This document shows, one piece after another, positions 17,609-26,679 of a stretch of 64,000 nt of DNA; the stretch's first letter is position 1, and each line of letters opens with the position of its first letter. Position numbers and translations under genes: made by a program. The notes beneath the pieces were generated by a model. That model searched no databases. It saw only the letters and a list, made by a program, of their open reading frames with translations, and was not told where the DNA came from. The stretch comes from Pelomonas cellulosilytica (lineage in GTDB: Bacteria > Pseudomonadota > Gammaproteobacteria > Burkholderiales > Burkholderiaceae_C), in the NCBI RefSeq assembly GCF_021353265.1, contig NZ_JAJTWU010000012.1, positions 1-64,000 of the forward strand. Direction: 5' to 3'.

Positions 17609-19279
17609 ATGCCGGCCGGCTTCAACGAACTCTCGCGCGTGAACCTTCCCACCCCCGCAATCGTCGCCGAGCGTGGCGCCGTGCGCCTGCCACGGCTGGC
17701 CCTCATCCTGCTGTGCGCTGCCTATCTGCTGCCGGGCATCTTCGGCCGCGCGCCCTGGCGCAACGCAGACCTGACAGCCTTCGGCTTCATGACCAGCATC
17801 GCGCAGGGCCGTGCGCCGTGGTGGCAGCCGGCCATCGCCGGCATCCCCGCCGAGGGCGGCCCTCTGCCCTACTGGCTGGGCGCGCTGTCAATCAAGGCGC
17901 TGCCCTTCCTGGACGCACCGGTCGCCGCGCGGCTGCCCTACGCACTCGTGCTGGCCGGAGTGTTCATTGCCGTGTGGTACGCCTGCTTCCACCTCGCGCG
18001 CACCGAGGCCGCGCAGCCAGTGGCGTTCGCTTTCGGCGGCGAGGCCCACGCTGTGGACTACGCGCGCGCGCTGGCCGATGGCGCGCTGCTGGCGCTGATG
18101 GCCTCACTCGGACTGCTGCAACTGGGCCACGAGACGACGCCCGAGCTGCTTCAGCTGCTGTCGGTTTCGGTCTATCTCTATGGCCTGGCGGCGGCCCCGT
18201 TCAGGCCGGATCGTTCGCGTATGGCCGTGCTGCTGTCGTTGCCGGTGCTGGCGGCCAGCGACGCCCCCACCGTCGCCTGCGGTCTGGGCGCCCTTGGCCT
18301 GCTGCTGAACCACCGCTCGAGCTACGATGAAGCCAAGAACCAGCGTGTCTGGCTGCTCGGTGCGCTGACGCTGGCGGTGCTGTCCGCCTGGGCCTTCAAG
18401 GGCTGGGCCTGGCGAGTCCATGCCGGCGTGGATCTCGGTTCGCTGCTGAGTCTGCTGACGTGGTTCTGCTGGCCGTCGCTGCCGCTGGCGCTGTGGACGC
18501 TGTGGCGCTGGCGGCGGCACGGCCTGCGCCGGCATATCAGCGTGCCGGCCATCGCGCTGCTGGTGCCGGTGATGGCCTGCCTGACCATGGACGGCTCTGA
18601 TCGCGCGCTGCTGCTCGCGCTGCCATCCCTGGCCATCCTCGCCGCGTTTGCACTGCCGACGTTGAGCCGCGGCTTCGCGGCCGCCGTCGACTGGTTCTCG
18701 GTGTTCTTCTTCAGTGCCGCGGCCCTGTTCTTCTGGCTCTACTACCTGTCCATGCACACCGGCTGGCCGCCGCGTCCGCTGGCCAACCTGCGCCGGCTGG
18801 CAGAGGGCTTCGAGCCGCAGTTCAGTTTGGTGGCGCTGGTCTTCGCCATCGGGGCCACGGCGGCCTGGCTGGCGCTGGTGCGCTGGCGCACAGCGCGCCA
18901 CCGCCACGCGTTGTGGAAGAGCCTCGCGCTGCCCGCAGGCGGTGTCGCGCTCGGCTGGCTGCTCGTCATGAGCCTGCTGCTGCCGCCGCTGGATTACGCA
19001 CGGAGCCTGGCGCCGCTGGTGTCGCGCCTGCAAGCGCGCATGCCGCCGGACGTGGCCTGCCTGGCCGCGCCCGGGCAGAGCCTGCCGACGCTGGCTGCGC
19101 TGGAATGGCATGGCCGCTGGTCCGTGCAGGGCCGTGGATCGCTGGACACCACCTCCTGCAGTTACGGCGTCATCGGCACCAGCCAGCCGACACCGCATGG
19201 CTGGCAGGTGCTGGCCCAGGTGAAGCGACCGACGGACCGCAGCGGCAACGCAGGGCTGGTGCTTCTCAGGCGTCAGTGA
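17609..19279 (+). CDS. Polytopic membrane protein, ArnT/GT39-like
   Basis: 556 residues with an N-terminal membrane helix (LPRLALILLCAAYLLPGIF) and about ten further hydrophobic segments, then a soluble C-terminal tail. The segment after helix 1 reads APWRNADLTAFGFM and later GGPLPYWLGALSIK. The acidic residue in a periplasmic loop after the first helix, with the later Pro-Leu-Pro-Tyr-Trp, resembles the GT-C glycosyltransferases of the ArnT/PMT type that use polyprenyl-linked sugars. Function is inferred from topology and these motifs. The ATG at 17609 is 29 nt after the rpmE terminator; no strong ribosome binding site is seen. The last 7 nt overlap the convergent phoR. Confidence 0.7.
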   Translation: MPAGFNELSRVNLPTPAIVAERGAVRLPRLALILLCAAYLLPGIFGRAPWRNADLTAFGFMTSIAQGRAPWWQPAIAGIPAEGGPLPYWLGALSIKALPFLDAPVAARLPYALVLAGVFIAVWYACFHLARTEAAQPVAFAFGGEAHAVDYARALADGALLALMASLGLLQLGHETTPELLQLLSVSVYLYGLAAAPFRPDRSRMAVLLSLPVLAASDAPTVACGLGALGLLLNHRSSYDEAKNQRVWLLGALTLAVLSAWAFKGWAWRVHAGVDLGSLLSLLTWFCWPSLPLALWTLWRWRRHGLRRHISVPAIALLVPVMACLTMDGSDRALLLALPSLAILAAFALPTLSRGFAAAVDWFSVFFFSAAALFFWLYYLSMHTGWPPRPLANLRRLAEGFEPQFSLVALVFAIGATAAWLALVRWRTARHRHALWKSLALPAGGVALGWLLVMSLLLPPLDYARSLAPLVSRLQARMPPDVACLAAPGQSLPTLAALEWHGRWSVQGRGSLDTTSCSYGVIGTSQPTPHGWQVLAQVKRPTDRSGNAGLVLLRRQ

Positions 19280-20640
19280 TGTGAGAGCGCGGCGCCGCCG
19301 AACGCGGCCTCGTCGCCCAACGCGGAATCACTGGCCTGTCGCACACGAGCGGCCGGGAAGACCAACCGGAAGCGCGAGCCCGTGCCGAGCTCGCTCTGGA
19401 TCATCAGTTCGCCCCCATGGCGCTGCATGACGTGCTTGACAATGGACAGGCCCAGGCCCGTGCCGCCCGTCTCGCGCGAGCGGCTGCCGTCCACGCGGTA
19501 GAAGCGTTCGGTCAGGCGCGGGATGTGTTCGCGCGCGATGCCGGGGCCGGTGTCGATGACGGTCATCTCGCCGCTGCCGTCCTCCAGCAGCCGCCAGCAG
19601 ACCTCCACCTCACCCCCGTCCGGCGTGTAGCGCACCGCGTTCGTGACGAGGTTGGCCGCCGCGCTGAGTAGCTCGCTCTCGATGCCGGCGAGCTCGACAC
19701 CGGTCGTGGGCTTGAGGCGCAGCTTGTGGCGGCCCGCAGACAGCGCCTCGGCGTCGGCCGCGACGCGCAGCAGCAGCCCATCGAGGCTGACCCAGCGGTC
19801 CGGTGCTGGGCGCGGGCTGCCTTCCAGCTGGGCCAGCGTCAGCAGGTCGGCAACGAGCGTCTGCATGCGCTGCGTCTGCTGGTTCATCAGCACCAGCACG
19901 CGCTCGCGCTCCACCGCCGTCAACGGCAGCGAATGCATGGTCTCGATGAAACCGGACAGCACCGTCAGCGGCGTGCGGATCTCGTGCGAGACGTTGGCGA
20001 CAAAGTCACGCCGCATCGCCTCGGCGCGCAGGCTTTCCGTGATGTCCAACGACAGCACGAGGCGCATGCCGTCACCGTACTCGCGCACGATGATGGACAG
20101 CGTGCCGCGGCCACGGCTGTTGCCCAGCACGAGCGGCTCGGAATAACGGCCGGCCTGCAGATAGGCGACAAAGGCCGGCGCGCGGACGAGGTTGGTGATG
20201 CGCTGCTGCAGGTCCCGCTTGGGGTCCAGCGCGAAATGGTCGGCCGCCACACGGCTGCACCAAAGGATGTGCTCCTGCGCGTCCAGCATCAGCACGCCGT
20301 TGGGCGACGCCTCGATGGCGGACAGGAACTGCTCCAGCTCGAGCCGCCCGCGCGCGACAGCACGGTCACGGTCACGCATGGCGCGCTCGACGCGGTAGCC
20401 CAGCTCGCCCCACAACCCGGTGTCGCGCGGCGCGCCATCAGTCTGGTTGCCGCGCAGCCAGCTCAGCAGCCGATGGCCCCGAACGGCGTCGAACATCAGC
20501 ACCGTCAGCACGCCCATCACGACGCCCAGGCCGAGGCCCAGGCTGTCGACGCCCGTGGCGGCACGCACGGCGGCACCGAGAACGAAGCCGAGCAGCGTGG
20601 CGCCGAAGGCCAGCAGCAGGCGTGGCAACAACCAGGTCAT
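19273..20640 (-). CDS. phoR: Phosphate regulon sensor kinase PhoR
   Basis: 455 residues. The N-terminus has two close membrane segments (about 5-30 and 37-52) and no sizeable periplasmic domain, as expected for PhoR. A PAS domain lies at about 105-200 (FLSAIEASPNGVLMLDAQEHILWCS). The phosphoacceptor His is in FVANVSHEIRTPLTVLSGF (about 240). ATP-binding motifs are NLVTNAVRYTP, DTGPGIAREHIPRLTERFYRVD and GGTGLGLSIVKHV. It phosphorylates PhoB when phosphate is scarce, and PstSCAB-PhoU inhibits it. Last gene of the pst-pho operon. Confidence 0.95.
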   Translation of the reverse strand: MTWLLPRLLLAFGATLLGFVLGAAVRAATGVDSLGLGLGVVMGVLTVLMFDAVRGHRLLSWLRGNQTDGAPRDTGLWGELGYRVERAMRDRDRAVARGRLELEQFLSAIEASPNGVLMLDAQEHILWCSRVAADHFALDPKRDLQQRITNLVRAPAFVAYLQAGRYSEPLVLGNSRGRGTLSIIVREYGDGMRLVLSLDITESLRAEAMRRDFVANVSHEIRTPLTVLSGFIETMHSLPLTAVERERVLVLMNQQTQRMQTLVADLLTLAQLEGSPRPAPDRWVSLDGLLLRVAADAEALSAGRHKLRLKPTTGVELAGIESELLSAAANLVTNAVRYTPDGGEVEVCWRLLEDGSGEMTVIDTGPGIAREHIPRLTERFYRVDGSRSRETGGTGLGLSIVKHVMQRHGGELMIQSELGTGSRFRLVFPAARVRQASDSALGDEAAFGGAALSHH

Positions 20641-20656
20641 GAACGGCCGGCGAGAC

Positions 20657-21358
20657 TCAGGCCGACAGGGCGCTGCTCTGCTGCGTCAGCCGGTAGCCGG
20701 CACCGCGGACGGTCTCGATCATTCGGGCGCATTGCACGCGCTCCAGTGCCTCCCTCAGCCGCTTGACGTGGACGTCGATCGTGCGCTCCTCGATGAAGAC
20801 ATGGTCGCCCCAGACACGGTCCAGCAGCTGAGAGCGGCTGTGCACGCGCTCCGGGTGCGTCATGAGGAAGTGCAGCAGGCGGAACTCGGTGGGGCCCAGC
20901 TTGACCTCGACGCCATCGCGGCTGACGCGGCGTGTGCCCGGGTCCAGCAGCAGCGGACCGATCTCCACGGCGCTGTCCAGCGCCTCGGGCGCCTTGCGGC
21001 GCAGCACGGCTCGGATGCGGGCCAGCAGCTCGTTGGTCGAGAACGGCTTGGTGACGTAGTCGTCGGCGCCGGCGTCGAGACCCGCGATCTTGTCGCCCTC
21101 TTCCGCACGCGCCGTCAGCATGATGATGGGCAGTTCCTTCGTGCGCGCGGCGCCACGCCACTGGCGGGCCAGCGCCACGCCGCTCTGGCCTGGCAGCATC
21201 CAGTCCAGCACGACGAGGTCGGGCAGCACACGGTCCACCTCGTACTGGGCCTGCGTGGCGCTGCCCGCCAGCGTCACCTCGAAGCCGGCATGGCGCAGGT
21301 TGATGGAAATGAGCTCGGCGATTGCCGACTCGTCTTCGACAACAAGGATTCGGCTCAT
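20657..21358 (-). CDS. phoB: Phosphate regulon response regulator PhoB
   Basis: 233 residues. The receiver domain starts MSRILVVEDESAIAELI, with the phosphoacceptor in LVVLDWMLPGQSG (about 54) and Lys in DYVTKPFSTNELLARI (about 105). The winged-helix domain starts near 135 (LGPTEFRLLHFLMTHPERVHSRSQLLD) and ends with VRGAGYRL. The WMLPG and ERVHSRSQLLD motifs are PhoB-specific. It activates genes with Pho boxes, candidates being pstS and the fasciclin gene here. The gap to phoU is 2 nt. Confidence 0.96.
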   Translation of the reverse strand: MSRILVVEDESAIAELISINLRHAGFEVTLAGSATQAQYEVDRVLPDLVVLDWMLPGQSGVALARQWRGAARTKELPIIMLTARAEEGDKIAGLDAGADDYVTKPFSTNELLARIRAVLRRKAPEALDSAVEIGPLLLDPGTRRVSRDGVEVKLGPTEFRLLHFLMTHPERVHSRSQLLDRVWGDHVFIEERTIDVHVKRLREALERVQCARMIETVRGAGYRLTQQSSALSA

Positions 21359-21360
21359 GT

Positions 21361-22068
21361 TCAGCGGACCATCGTTTCCACAGCTTCGGGCGTGTTGTGC
21401 CGCACGTCCTGGCCCTTGACCACATAGATGATGACCTCGGCCAGGTTCTTGGCGTGGTCGCCCACGCGCTCGATGGCCTTGGCGACGAAGACGAGGTCGA
21501 TGGACGACGAGATCGTGCGCGGGTCTTCCATCATGTAGGTGATGAGCTTGCGCAGCAGGCCGTCGAATTCCTTGTCGATCTCGTCGTCGTGCTTCAACAC
21601 GTCCAGCGCGCGCTCGACGTCCAGGCGGGCGAAGGCATCCAGCGCCTTGCGCAGCTGACCGGTGGCGAGCTCGGCCTCGAAGGCCAGGTCGCCCATCGGC
21701 ACGCGCAGCCGGCTCGACACGCCGCTCGAGACCAAGCGCTGCACCGTGCGGGCGATGCGCGCCGCCTCGTCGCCGACGCGCTCGAGGTTGGCGATGCTCT
21801 TGCTGATGGCGATCAGCAGGCGCAGGTCCCGCGCTGTGGGCTGACGACGAGCAATGATGCTGGAGAGATCACGATCGATCTCGACTTCCATCGCGTTGAC
21901 GCGGCCTTCGCGCGCCAGCACCTCGTCCGCCGATTCCGGCGAGAAGTCGTTGAGTGCCTGCACGGCCTGGGCCACCTGGGCCTCGACGAGGCCGCCCATC
22001 TCGAGCACGCGGGTGGAGATGCCGCTGAGCTCGGCGTCGAATTGGGTGGAGAGATGCTTGTCGACCAT
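21361..22068 (-). CDS. phoU: Phosphate signalling regulator PhoU
   Basis: 235 residues, two repeated three-helix domains. The repeated pattern appears as EMGGLVEAQVAQAV and later VAKAIERVGDHAKNLAEVIIY, the second with the E-R-GDHA-N metal-binding signature; the first repeat has NLERVGDEAARIAR. PhoU links the Pst transporter to PhoR and restrains phosphate uptake. It is 14 nt downstream of pstB and 2 nt upstream of phoB. Confidence 0.96.
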   Translation of the reverse strand: MVDKHLSTQFDAELSGISTRVLEMGGLVEAQVAQAVQALNDFSPESADEVLAREGRVNAMEVEIDRDLSSIIARRQPTARDLRLLIAISKSIANLERVGDEAARIARTVQRLVSSGVSSRLRVPMGDLAFEAELATGQLRKALDAFARLDVERALDVLKHDDEIDKEFDGLLRKLITYMMEDPRTISSSIDLVFVAKAIERVGDHAKNLAEVIIYVVKGQDVRHNTPEAVETMVR

Positions 22069-22082
22069 TCTTTGCTCCTGAA

Positions 22083-22868
22083 TCAGCCGAAGCGGCCGGT
22101 GATGTAGTCCTCGGTGTCCTTGCGCTTGGGCTTCATGAAGAGTTCGGCCGTGGGGCCGAACTCGATGAGGTCGCCGAGGTACATGTAGGCGGTGTAGTCA
22201 GAGCAGCGCGCGGCCTGCTGCATGTTGTGGGTCACGATGGCGACGGTGTAGTCCGCCTTCAGCTCGTGGATGAGCTCCTCGATCTTGCCGGTGGATATCG
22301 GGTCCAGCGCCGAGCACGGCTCGTCGAGCAGCAGCACCTCGGGCTTGATGGCGATACCGCGTGCGATGCACAGGCGCTGCTGCTGGCCGCCGGACAGGCC
22401 GGAACCGCTCTGGTTGAGCTTGTCCTTGACCTCGGTCCACAGCGCCGCCTTCTTCAGCGCCCATTCCACGCGCTCATCCATCTCCACGCGCGGCAGCGTC
22501 TCGAACAGCTTCACGCCGAAGGCAATGTTGTCGTAGATGGACATCGGGAACGGCGTGGGCTTCTGGAACACCATGCCGACCTTGGCTCGGATCAGCGACA
22601 CGTCATCCTTGCTGGTGAGGATGTTCTCACCGTCGAGCAAGATCTCGCCTTCGGCGCGCTGCTCGGGGTAGAGCTCGAACATGCGGTTCAGCGTGCGCAG
22701 CAGCGTGGACTTGCCGCAGCCCGACGGGCCGATGAAGGCGGTGACCTTCTTCTCGGGGATGTCGAGGTTGATGTTCTTCAGCGCGTGGAAGCCGCCGTAA
22801 TAGAAGTTCAGGTTGCGCACCGACAGCTTGGCACGTTCGCCCACGGGCATTTCGACTTTTGCGTCCAT
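22083..22868 (-). CDS. pstB: Phosphate ABC transporter ATP-binding protein PstB
   Basis: 261 residues. Walker A is [17 protein letters not shown] (about 47-63), with the phosphate-family Asn-Arg-Met after it. The Q loop is in [21 protein letters not shown], the signature [17 protein letters not shown] (about 159), Walker [18 protein letters not shown] and the switch His in [13 protein letters not shown]. It energises phosphate import through PstA and PstC at the inner membrane. The gap to pstA is 10 nt. Confidence 0.97.
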   Translation of the reverse strand: MDAKVEMPVGERAKLSVRNLNFYYGGFHALKNINLDIPEKKVTAFIGPSGCGKSTLLRTLNRMFELYPEQRAEGEILLDGENILTSKDDVSLIRAKVGMVFQKPTPFPMSIYDNIAFGVKLFETLPRVEMDERVEWALKKAALWTEVKDKLNQSGSGLSGGQQQRLCIARGIAIKPEVLLLDEPCSALDPISTGKIEELIHELKADYTVAIVTHNMQQAARCSDYTAYMYLGDLIEFGPTAELFMKPKRKDTEDYITGRFG

Positions 22869-22878
22869 GGTCTATTCC

Positions 22879-23745
22879 TCAGTGTTTGTTCTTGAAGAGC
22901 ACGCGGGCCAGGATGTTCAGCAGCAGCACGCCCACGGTGATCAGGAAGACGCCGGCCCAGGCGAGCTTCTGCCAGTTCTCATAGGGGCTCATCGCAAACT
23001 TGAAGATCGTCACCGGCAGGCTGGCCATCGGCGAGCCGAGGTTGGCGGTCCAGAACTGGTTGGACAGCGCCGTGAACAGCAACGGTGCGGTCTCGCCCGA
23101 CACGCGGGCCAGCGCCAGCAGGATGCCGGTGATCACGCCCGAGCGTGCCGCCTTCAGCGTGATGGCCATGATGACCTTCCACTTCGGCGTGCCCAGCGCA
23201 TAGGCCGCCTCGCGCAGCGCGTTGGGCACGAGGCTCAGCATGTTCTCCGTCGTGCGGATGACGACGGGGATGACCAGCAGCGCCAGCGCCGCGACGCCCG
23301 CATAACCGGAGAAGCTATTCATCCTGGCCACGACGACGGCGTAGACGAACAGGCCGATGACGATGGACGGCGCGGACAGCAGGATGTCGTTGATGAAACG
23401 CACGGTGCCGCCCAGCCAGTTCTTCTGGCCGTATTCGGCGAGGTAGACACCCGCGAGGATGCCGATGGGCGTGCCCACCAGCGTGGCCAGGCCCACCATG
23501 ACGAAGCTGCCGAACAGCGCATTCGCCAAGCCGCCGCCCTCGCCTTGCGGCGGCGGCGTCATCTCTGTAAAGGTGGCCCAGTTCAGGCCGCCGATGCCGA
23601 GGTAGATGGTCTCGAACAGGATCCAGATCAGCCAGAACACGCCGAAGGCCATGGCCCCGAGCGACAGTGTCAGCGCAATGACATTGATGCGCTTGCGCTT
23701 GTGGTGCATCGCCAGGCGGCGTGCGTCGATGGAAGAGGTACTCAC
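22879..23745 (-). CDS. pstA: Phosphate ABC transporter permease PstA
   Basis: 288 residues, six membrane segments. An N-terminal cytoplasmic stretch ([20 protein letters not shown]) precedes helix 1. The ABC permease EAA loop is [28 protein letters not shown] (about 185-212). Start codon GTG at 23745; it overlaps the pstC TGA by the GTGA at 23745-23742, so translation is coupled. It forms the membrane channel with PstC. Confidence 0.96.
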   Translation of the reverse strand: MSTSSIDARRLAMHHKRKRINVIALTLSLGAMAFGVFWLIWILFETIYLGIGGLNWATFTEMTPPPQGEGGGLANALFGSFVMVGLATLVGTPIGILAGVYLAEYGQKNWLGGTVRFINDILLSAPSIVIGLFVYAVVVARMNSFSGYAGVAALALLVIPVVIRTTENMLSLVPNALREAAYALGTPKWKVIMAITLKAARSGVITGILLALARVSGETAPLLFTALSNQFWTANLGSPMASLPVTIFKFAMSPYENWQKLAWAGVFLITVGVLLLNILARVLFKNKH

Positions 23746-24764
23746 GAGCGGGCTCCTTCGCTCTTCTTCAGCCGCGCCAGCAGCAGCTTGGAGATGGCCA
23801 GCACGACGAAGGTGATCAGGAAGAGGACGAGGCCGAGATACATCAGCGAGGCCTGATGCAGGCCTTCGCCGGCTTCGGCGAACTCATTGGCCAGCGTCGA
23901 CGTGATGCTGTTGGCCGCCTCGAAGACGGACAGCGAATTGAGCTGGTTCATGTTGCCGATGACGAAGGTGACCGCCATCGTCTCGCCCAGCGCCCGGCCG
24001 AGGCCCAGCATGATGCCGCCGACGACTCCGGTCTTCGTGAAGGGCAGCACGACGCGCGAGACGACCTCCCAGGTCGTGGCACCCAGGCCGTAGGCCGATT
24101 CCTTCAACATCGGCGGCGTGACCTCGAAGACGTCCCGCATCACCGACGCGATGAACGGGATGATCATGATCGCCAGGATGATGCCGGCCGACAGGATGCC
24201 GATGCCCACTGGCGGGCCGGACACCAGCGAACCCAGCACCGGCACGCCGCCGAGCAGCGCCTGCAGCGGCTGCTGAACGAACGTAGCCAGGATGGGGCCG
24301 AACACCAGCAGCCCCCACATGCCGTAGACGATGGACGGCACGGCGGCCAGCAACTCGATCGCGATGCCCAGCGGCCGCTTGAGCCAACTGGGGGACAGCT
24401 CGGTCAAGAAGATCGCAATGCCGAAGCTCACCGGCACGGCGATGGCCAGCGCGATCAAGGAACTGGCCAGCGTGCCGTAGATCATCACGAGGCCGCCGAA
24501 CTTCTCCTGCACCGGATCCCATTCCGCGCTCGTCAGGAAGCCCAGGCCGAAGGCCTTCAGCGCCGGCGCGGCGCCCACGATCAGCGAGCCGATGATGCCC
24601 ACCATCAAGGCCAGCGTCAGCCAAGCCGCGCCCTGCGACAGCGCGGCGAAGAGCGTATCGGCCCAGGGGGCGACGCGGCGGCGCTGTGGTTGAGGGCTCA
24701 TGGGGGCGGTCTGCGGCTCGCCGCGGTCGATGCCGGCATCACCGGCGGGAAGGATGGCTGCCAA
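23742..24764 (-). CDS. pstC: Phosphate ABC transporter permease PstC
   Basis: 340 residues. After a 45-residue hydrophilic N-terminus the first helix starts at about 47 ([24 protein letters not shown]). A loop with [24 protein letters not shown], typical of PstC, follows. The EAA loop is [21 protein letters not shown] (about 225). The start is TTG at 24764, chosen because a perfect AGGAGG lies 4 nt upstream; the internal ATG at 24701 has no such site. Separated from pstS by a 100-nt gap with a hairpin. Confidence 0.95.
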   Translation of the reverse strand: MAAILPAGDAGIDRGEPQTAPMSPQPQRRRVAPWADTLFAALSQGAAWLTLALMVGIIGSLIVGAAPALKAFGLGFLTSAEWDPVQEKFGGLVMIYGTLASSLIALAIAVPVSFGIAIFLTELSPSWLKRPLGIAIELLAAVPSIVYGMWGLLVFGPILATFVQQPLQALLGGVPVLGSLVSGPPVGIGILSAGIILAIMIIPFIASVMRDVFEVTPPMLKESAYGLGATTWEVVSRVVLPFTKTGVVGGIMLGLGRALGETMAVTFVIGNMNQLNSLSVFEAANSITSTLANEFAEAGEGLHQASLMYLGLVLFLITFVVLAISKLLLARLKKSEGARS

Positions 24765-24813
24765 GGAACCTCCTGGGATGGCGGTCGGTCAAGGGCGCGC
24801 GATGGATGTGGCA

Positions 24814-24835
24814 AGGCCCGGCCGAAGCCGGGCCT
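24814..24835 (-). other. Stem-loop between pstS and pstC
   Basis: A perfect 9-bp stem AGGCCCGGC/GCCGGGCCT with tetraloop TTCG on the minus strand, 30 nt after the pstS stop. There is no T-run, so I read it as partial termination or 3'-end protection of pstS mRNA. That would allow more PstS than membrane components. Confidence 0.6.
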
Positions 24836-24864
24836 GCATCAATGCCAAGCGTTGCGCCCGGGAT

Positions 24865-25905
24865 TCACTTGAAGGCGACCGGCTTGCCGGCCGTGTCCTT
24901 GATCTGGTCGGTCCACTGCTTGCGCACCAGATCCTTCACGCTAGCCGGCAGCGCGACATAGTCGAGCTCGTCGGCCATCTTGTCGCCGTTGGCGTAGGCC
25001 CACTCAAAGAACTTCAGCGCGACGCTGGCGTTCACAGGCTTGTCCTGCGACTTGTACATGAGGATGTACGTCGGGTTGGTGATGGGCCAGGACGCCTTGC
25101 CCGGCTGTTCGGTGGTGATCTGGTAGAAGGTCTTGTTCCAGTCGGCACCGGCGGCGGCGGCCTTGAAGGCGTCGTCGCTGGGATTGACCCACTGGCCATC
25201 CTTGTTCTTCAGCTGGACAAACGTCATCTTGTTCTGCTTCACATAGGCGTACTCGACGTAGCCGATGGAGTTGGGCAGACGCTGCACAAAGGCGGCAACA
25301 CCTTCGTTGCCCTTGCCGGCAGTACCAGCCAACCACTTGACCGTCGTGCCTTCGCCAACCTTGTCCTTCCACTCCGGGCTGACCTTGGACAGGTAGTTCG
25401 TGAAGATGAAGGTCGTGCCCGAACCGTCGGCGCGGGCCACCGGTGCAATGACCGCGTCAGGCAGAGGCACGCCAGGGTTCAGTGCGGTCACAGCCGCGTC
25501 GTTCCACTTCGTGATCTTGCCGAGGTAGATGTCGGCCAGCACGGCGCCTGTCAGCTTGATCTGGCCCGGGGCGATGCCCTTGATGTTGACCACCGGCACG
25601 ACACCGCCGATGACGGTCGGGAACTGCACCAGACCATCCTTGGCCAGGTCTTCGTCCTTCAGCGGCATGTCGGACGCGCCGAAGTCGACCGTCTTGGCCT
25701 TGATCTGCTTGATGCCGGCGCCAGAGCCCACCGACTGGTAGTTGATGCGAACACCGGTAGCCTTGTTGTAGGCATCGGCCCATTTGGCGTAGATCGGCGC
25801 GGGAAACGTTGCGCCGGCACCCGTCACGTCCTGAGCAAGGGCCACCTGGGCACCGAAAAAGCCCGCCGTGATGGCGAGCAGCTTGCTGACCTGGACAACA
25901 TTCAT
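24865..25905 (-). CDS. pstS: Periplasmic phosphate-binding protein PstS
   Basis: 346 residues. The signal peptide is about 1-22 (LLAITAGFFGAQVALAQ), with cleavage likely after ALA. The mature protein starts DVTGAGATFPAPIYAKW, the PstS hallmark. It continues with INYQSVGSGAGIKQI, VDFGASDMPL and RADGSGTTFIFTNYLS, which form the phosphate site in family members. I chose the ATG at 25905 because AAGGTG precedes it and the signal peptide begins there; an in-frame start 14 codons upstream is less likely. First gene of the pst-pho operon, preceded by a Pho box. Confidence 0.96.
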   Translation of the reverse strand: MNVVQVSKLLAITAGFFGAQVALAQDVTGAGATFPAPIYAKWADAYNKATGVRINYQSVGSGAGIKQIKAKTVDFGASDMPLKDEDLAKDGLVQFPTVIGGVVPVVNIKGIAPGQIKLTGAVLADIYLGKITKWNDAAVTALNPGVPLPDAVIAPVARADGSGTTFIFTNYLSKVSPEWKDKVGEGTTVKWLAGTAGKGNEGVAAFVQRLPNSIGYVEYAYVKQNKMTFVQLKNKDGQWVNPSDDAFKAAAAGADWNKTFYQITTEQPGKASWPITNPTYILMYKSQDKPVNASVALKFFEWAYANGDKMADELDYVALPASVKDLVRKQWTDQIKDTAGKPVAFK

Positions 25906-25961
25906 CTGAGACACCTTCCGCTGGGCGGTTTGAAGAATGACCTGCATCCTAGGGACTCAAT

Positions 25962-25979
25962 ATGACGATTCGGTGACCG
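25962..25979 (-). promoter_or_regulatory. Pho box upstream of pstS
   Basis: The minus strand reads CGGTCAC, CGAA, TCGTCAT: two heptamers at 11-bp spacing, close to the Pho-box consensus CTGTCAT-N4-CTGTCAT. It ends 57 nt upstream of the pstS start codon. PhoB binding is inferred from this match and the gene it precedes. Confidence 0.65.
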
Positions 25980-26050
25980 CGCTTTCATCAACGCCGCATT
26001 GGACGCCTCGACGGCCCAGCTGTGAAGCCTGGGAATTCGCTTTATGACAG

Positions 26051-26079
26051 TCGTCACAAACATGTCGTGCGATCGTCAT
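26051..26079 (+). promoter_or_regulatory. Three-heptamer Pho box upstream of the fasciclin gene
   Basis: The plus strand has three heptamers at exact 11-bp steps: TCGTCAC at 26051, ATGTCGT at 26062, TCGTCAT at 26073. Two overlapping PhoB sites could therefore form. A -10-like TAGAGT lies at 26090-26095, about 11 nt further, as in PhoB-activated promoters where the Pho box replaces the -35. The start codon of the lipoprotein is at 26133. Confidence 0.6.
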
Positions 26080-26132
26080 ATTGCACTTCTAGAGTGCACA
26101 GGCTCCAACTTTCGACGCCGGGAACCCAAGCC

Positions 26133-26609
26133 ATGATCCGTCGCTCGCTCCTCGCCTGCCTCGCCGCCGGTTTGCTCATCACCGGCTGCGCCACCACGCC
26201 CGCACCCGCGCCGCTTGCAGACACTTTGGGCCGTGAGCCCCAACTCGGCACATTCAACCGCCTTGTCGCCCAGGCCGGGCTGGGGGATGAACTGCGGGCA
26301 ACGGGTCCGATGACGGTGTTCGCGCCGAGCGACGAGGCCTTCAAGGCGCTGCCGGCGAAGACGATGGAGGCGCTGGCCGCCGACCGCGCCCAGCTTCGCG
26401 CAGTGCTGAACAACCACATCGTGGAAGGCCGCCTGGCATCTTCCGACGTGAAGCCGGGCGCCGCCAAAACTCGCCAGGGCGGCACGCTGGCACTGGCCAC
26501 GGCGGGCAGTTTCGTCACCGTCGACGATGCGATCGTCCAGCAACCCGACCTCGTGGCCACCAATGGCGTGGCCCACGTCGTGGACCGCGTGCTGCTGCCC
26601 AAGAAGTAG
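26133..26609 (+). CDS. Fasciclin (FAS1)-domain lipoprotein
   Basis: 158 residues. The signal peptide ends in a lipobox, LLITGC (Cys about residue 18), so the protein should be lipid-anchored in the cell envelope. One FAS1 domain covers about 28-155. Its first conserved box is MTVFAPSDEAFKALP and its second is NGVAHVVDRVLLP, with NNHIVEGRL between. FAS1 domains in bacteria are linked to adhesion or envelope functions; the role here is unknown. Its promoter region carries tandem Pho-box heptamers and it diverges from pstS, so I infer phosphate-starvation induction. Confidence 0.9.
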   Translation: MIRRSLLACLAAGLLITGCATTPAPAPLADTLGREPQLGTFNRLVAQAGLGDELRATGPMTVFAPSDEAFKALPAKTMEALAADRAQLRAVLNNHIVEGRLASSDVKPGAAKTRQGGTLALATAGSFVTVDDAIVQQPDLVATNGVAHVVDRVLLPKK

Positions 26610-26629
26610 GCCGGCAGGGGCTGGCTACG

Positions 26630-26662
26630 AAAAAGGCCACTCCCGCGAGCGGCCCTCCTTTT
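26630..26662. terminator. Convergent terminator, fasciclin gene and glmM
   Basis: Imperfect hairpin between GGCC at 26635-26638 and GGCC at 26651-26654, with an inner CTC/GAG pair. CTCCTTTT follows on the plus strand and CTTTTTC on the minus strand, so it can serve both converging genes. Confidence 0.55.
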
Positions 26663-26679
26663 AGGCTCGAACGACGACC

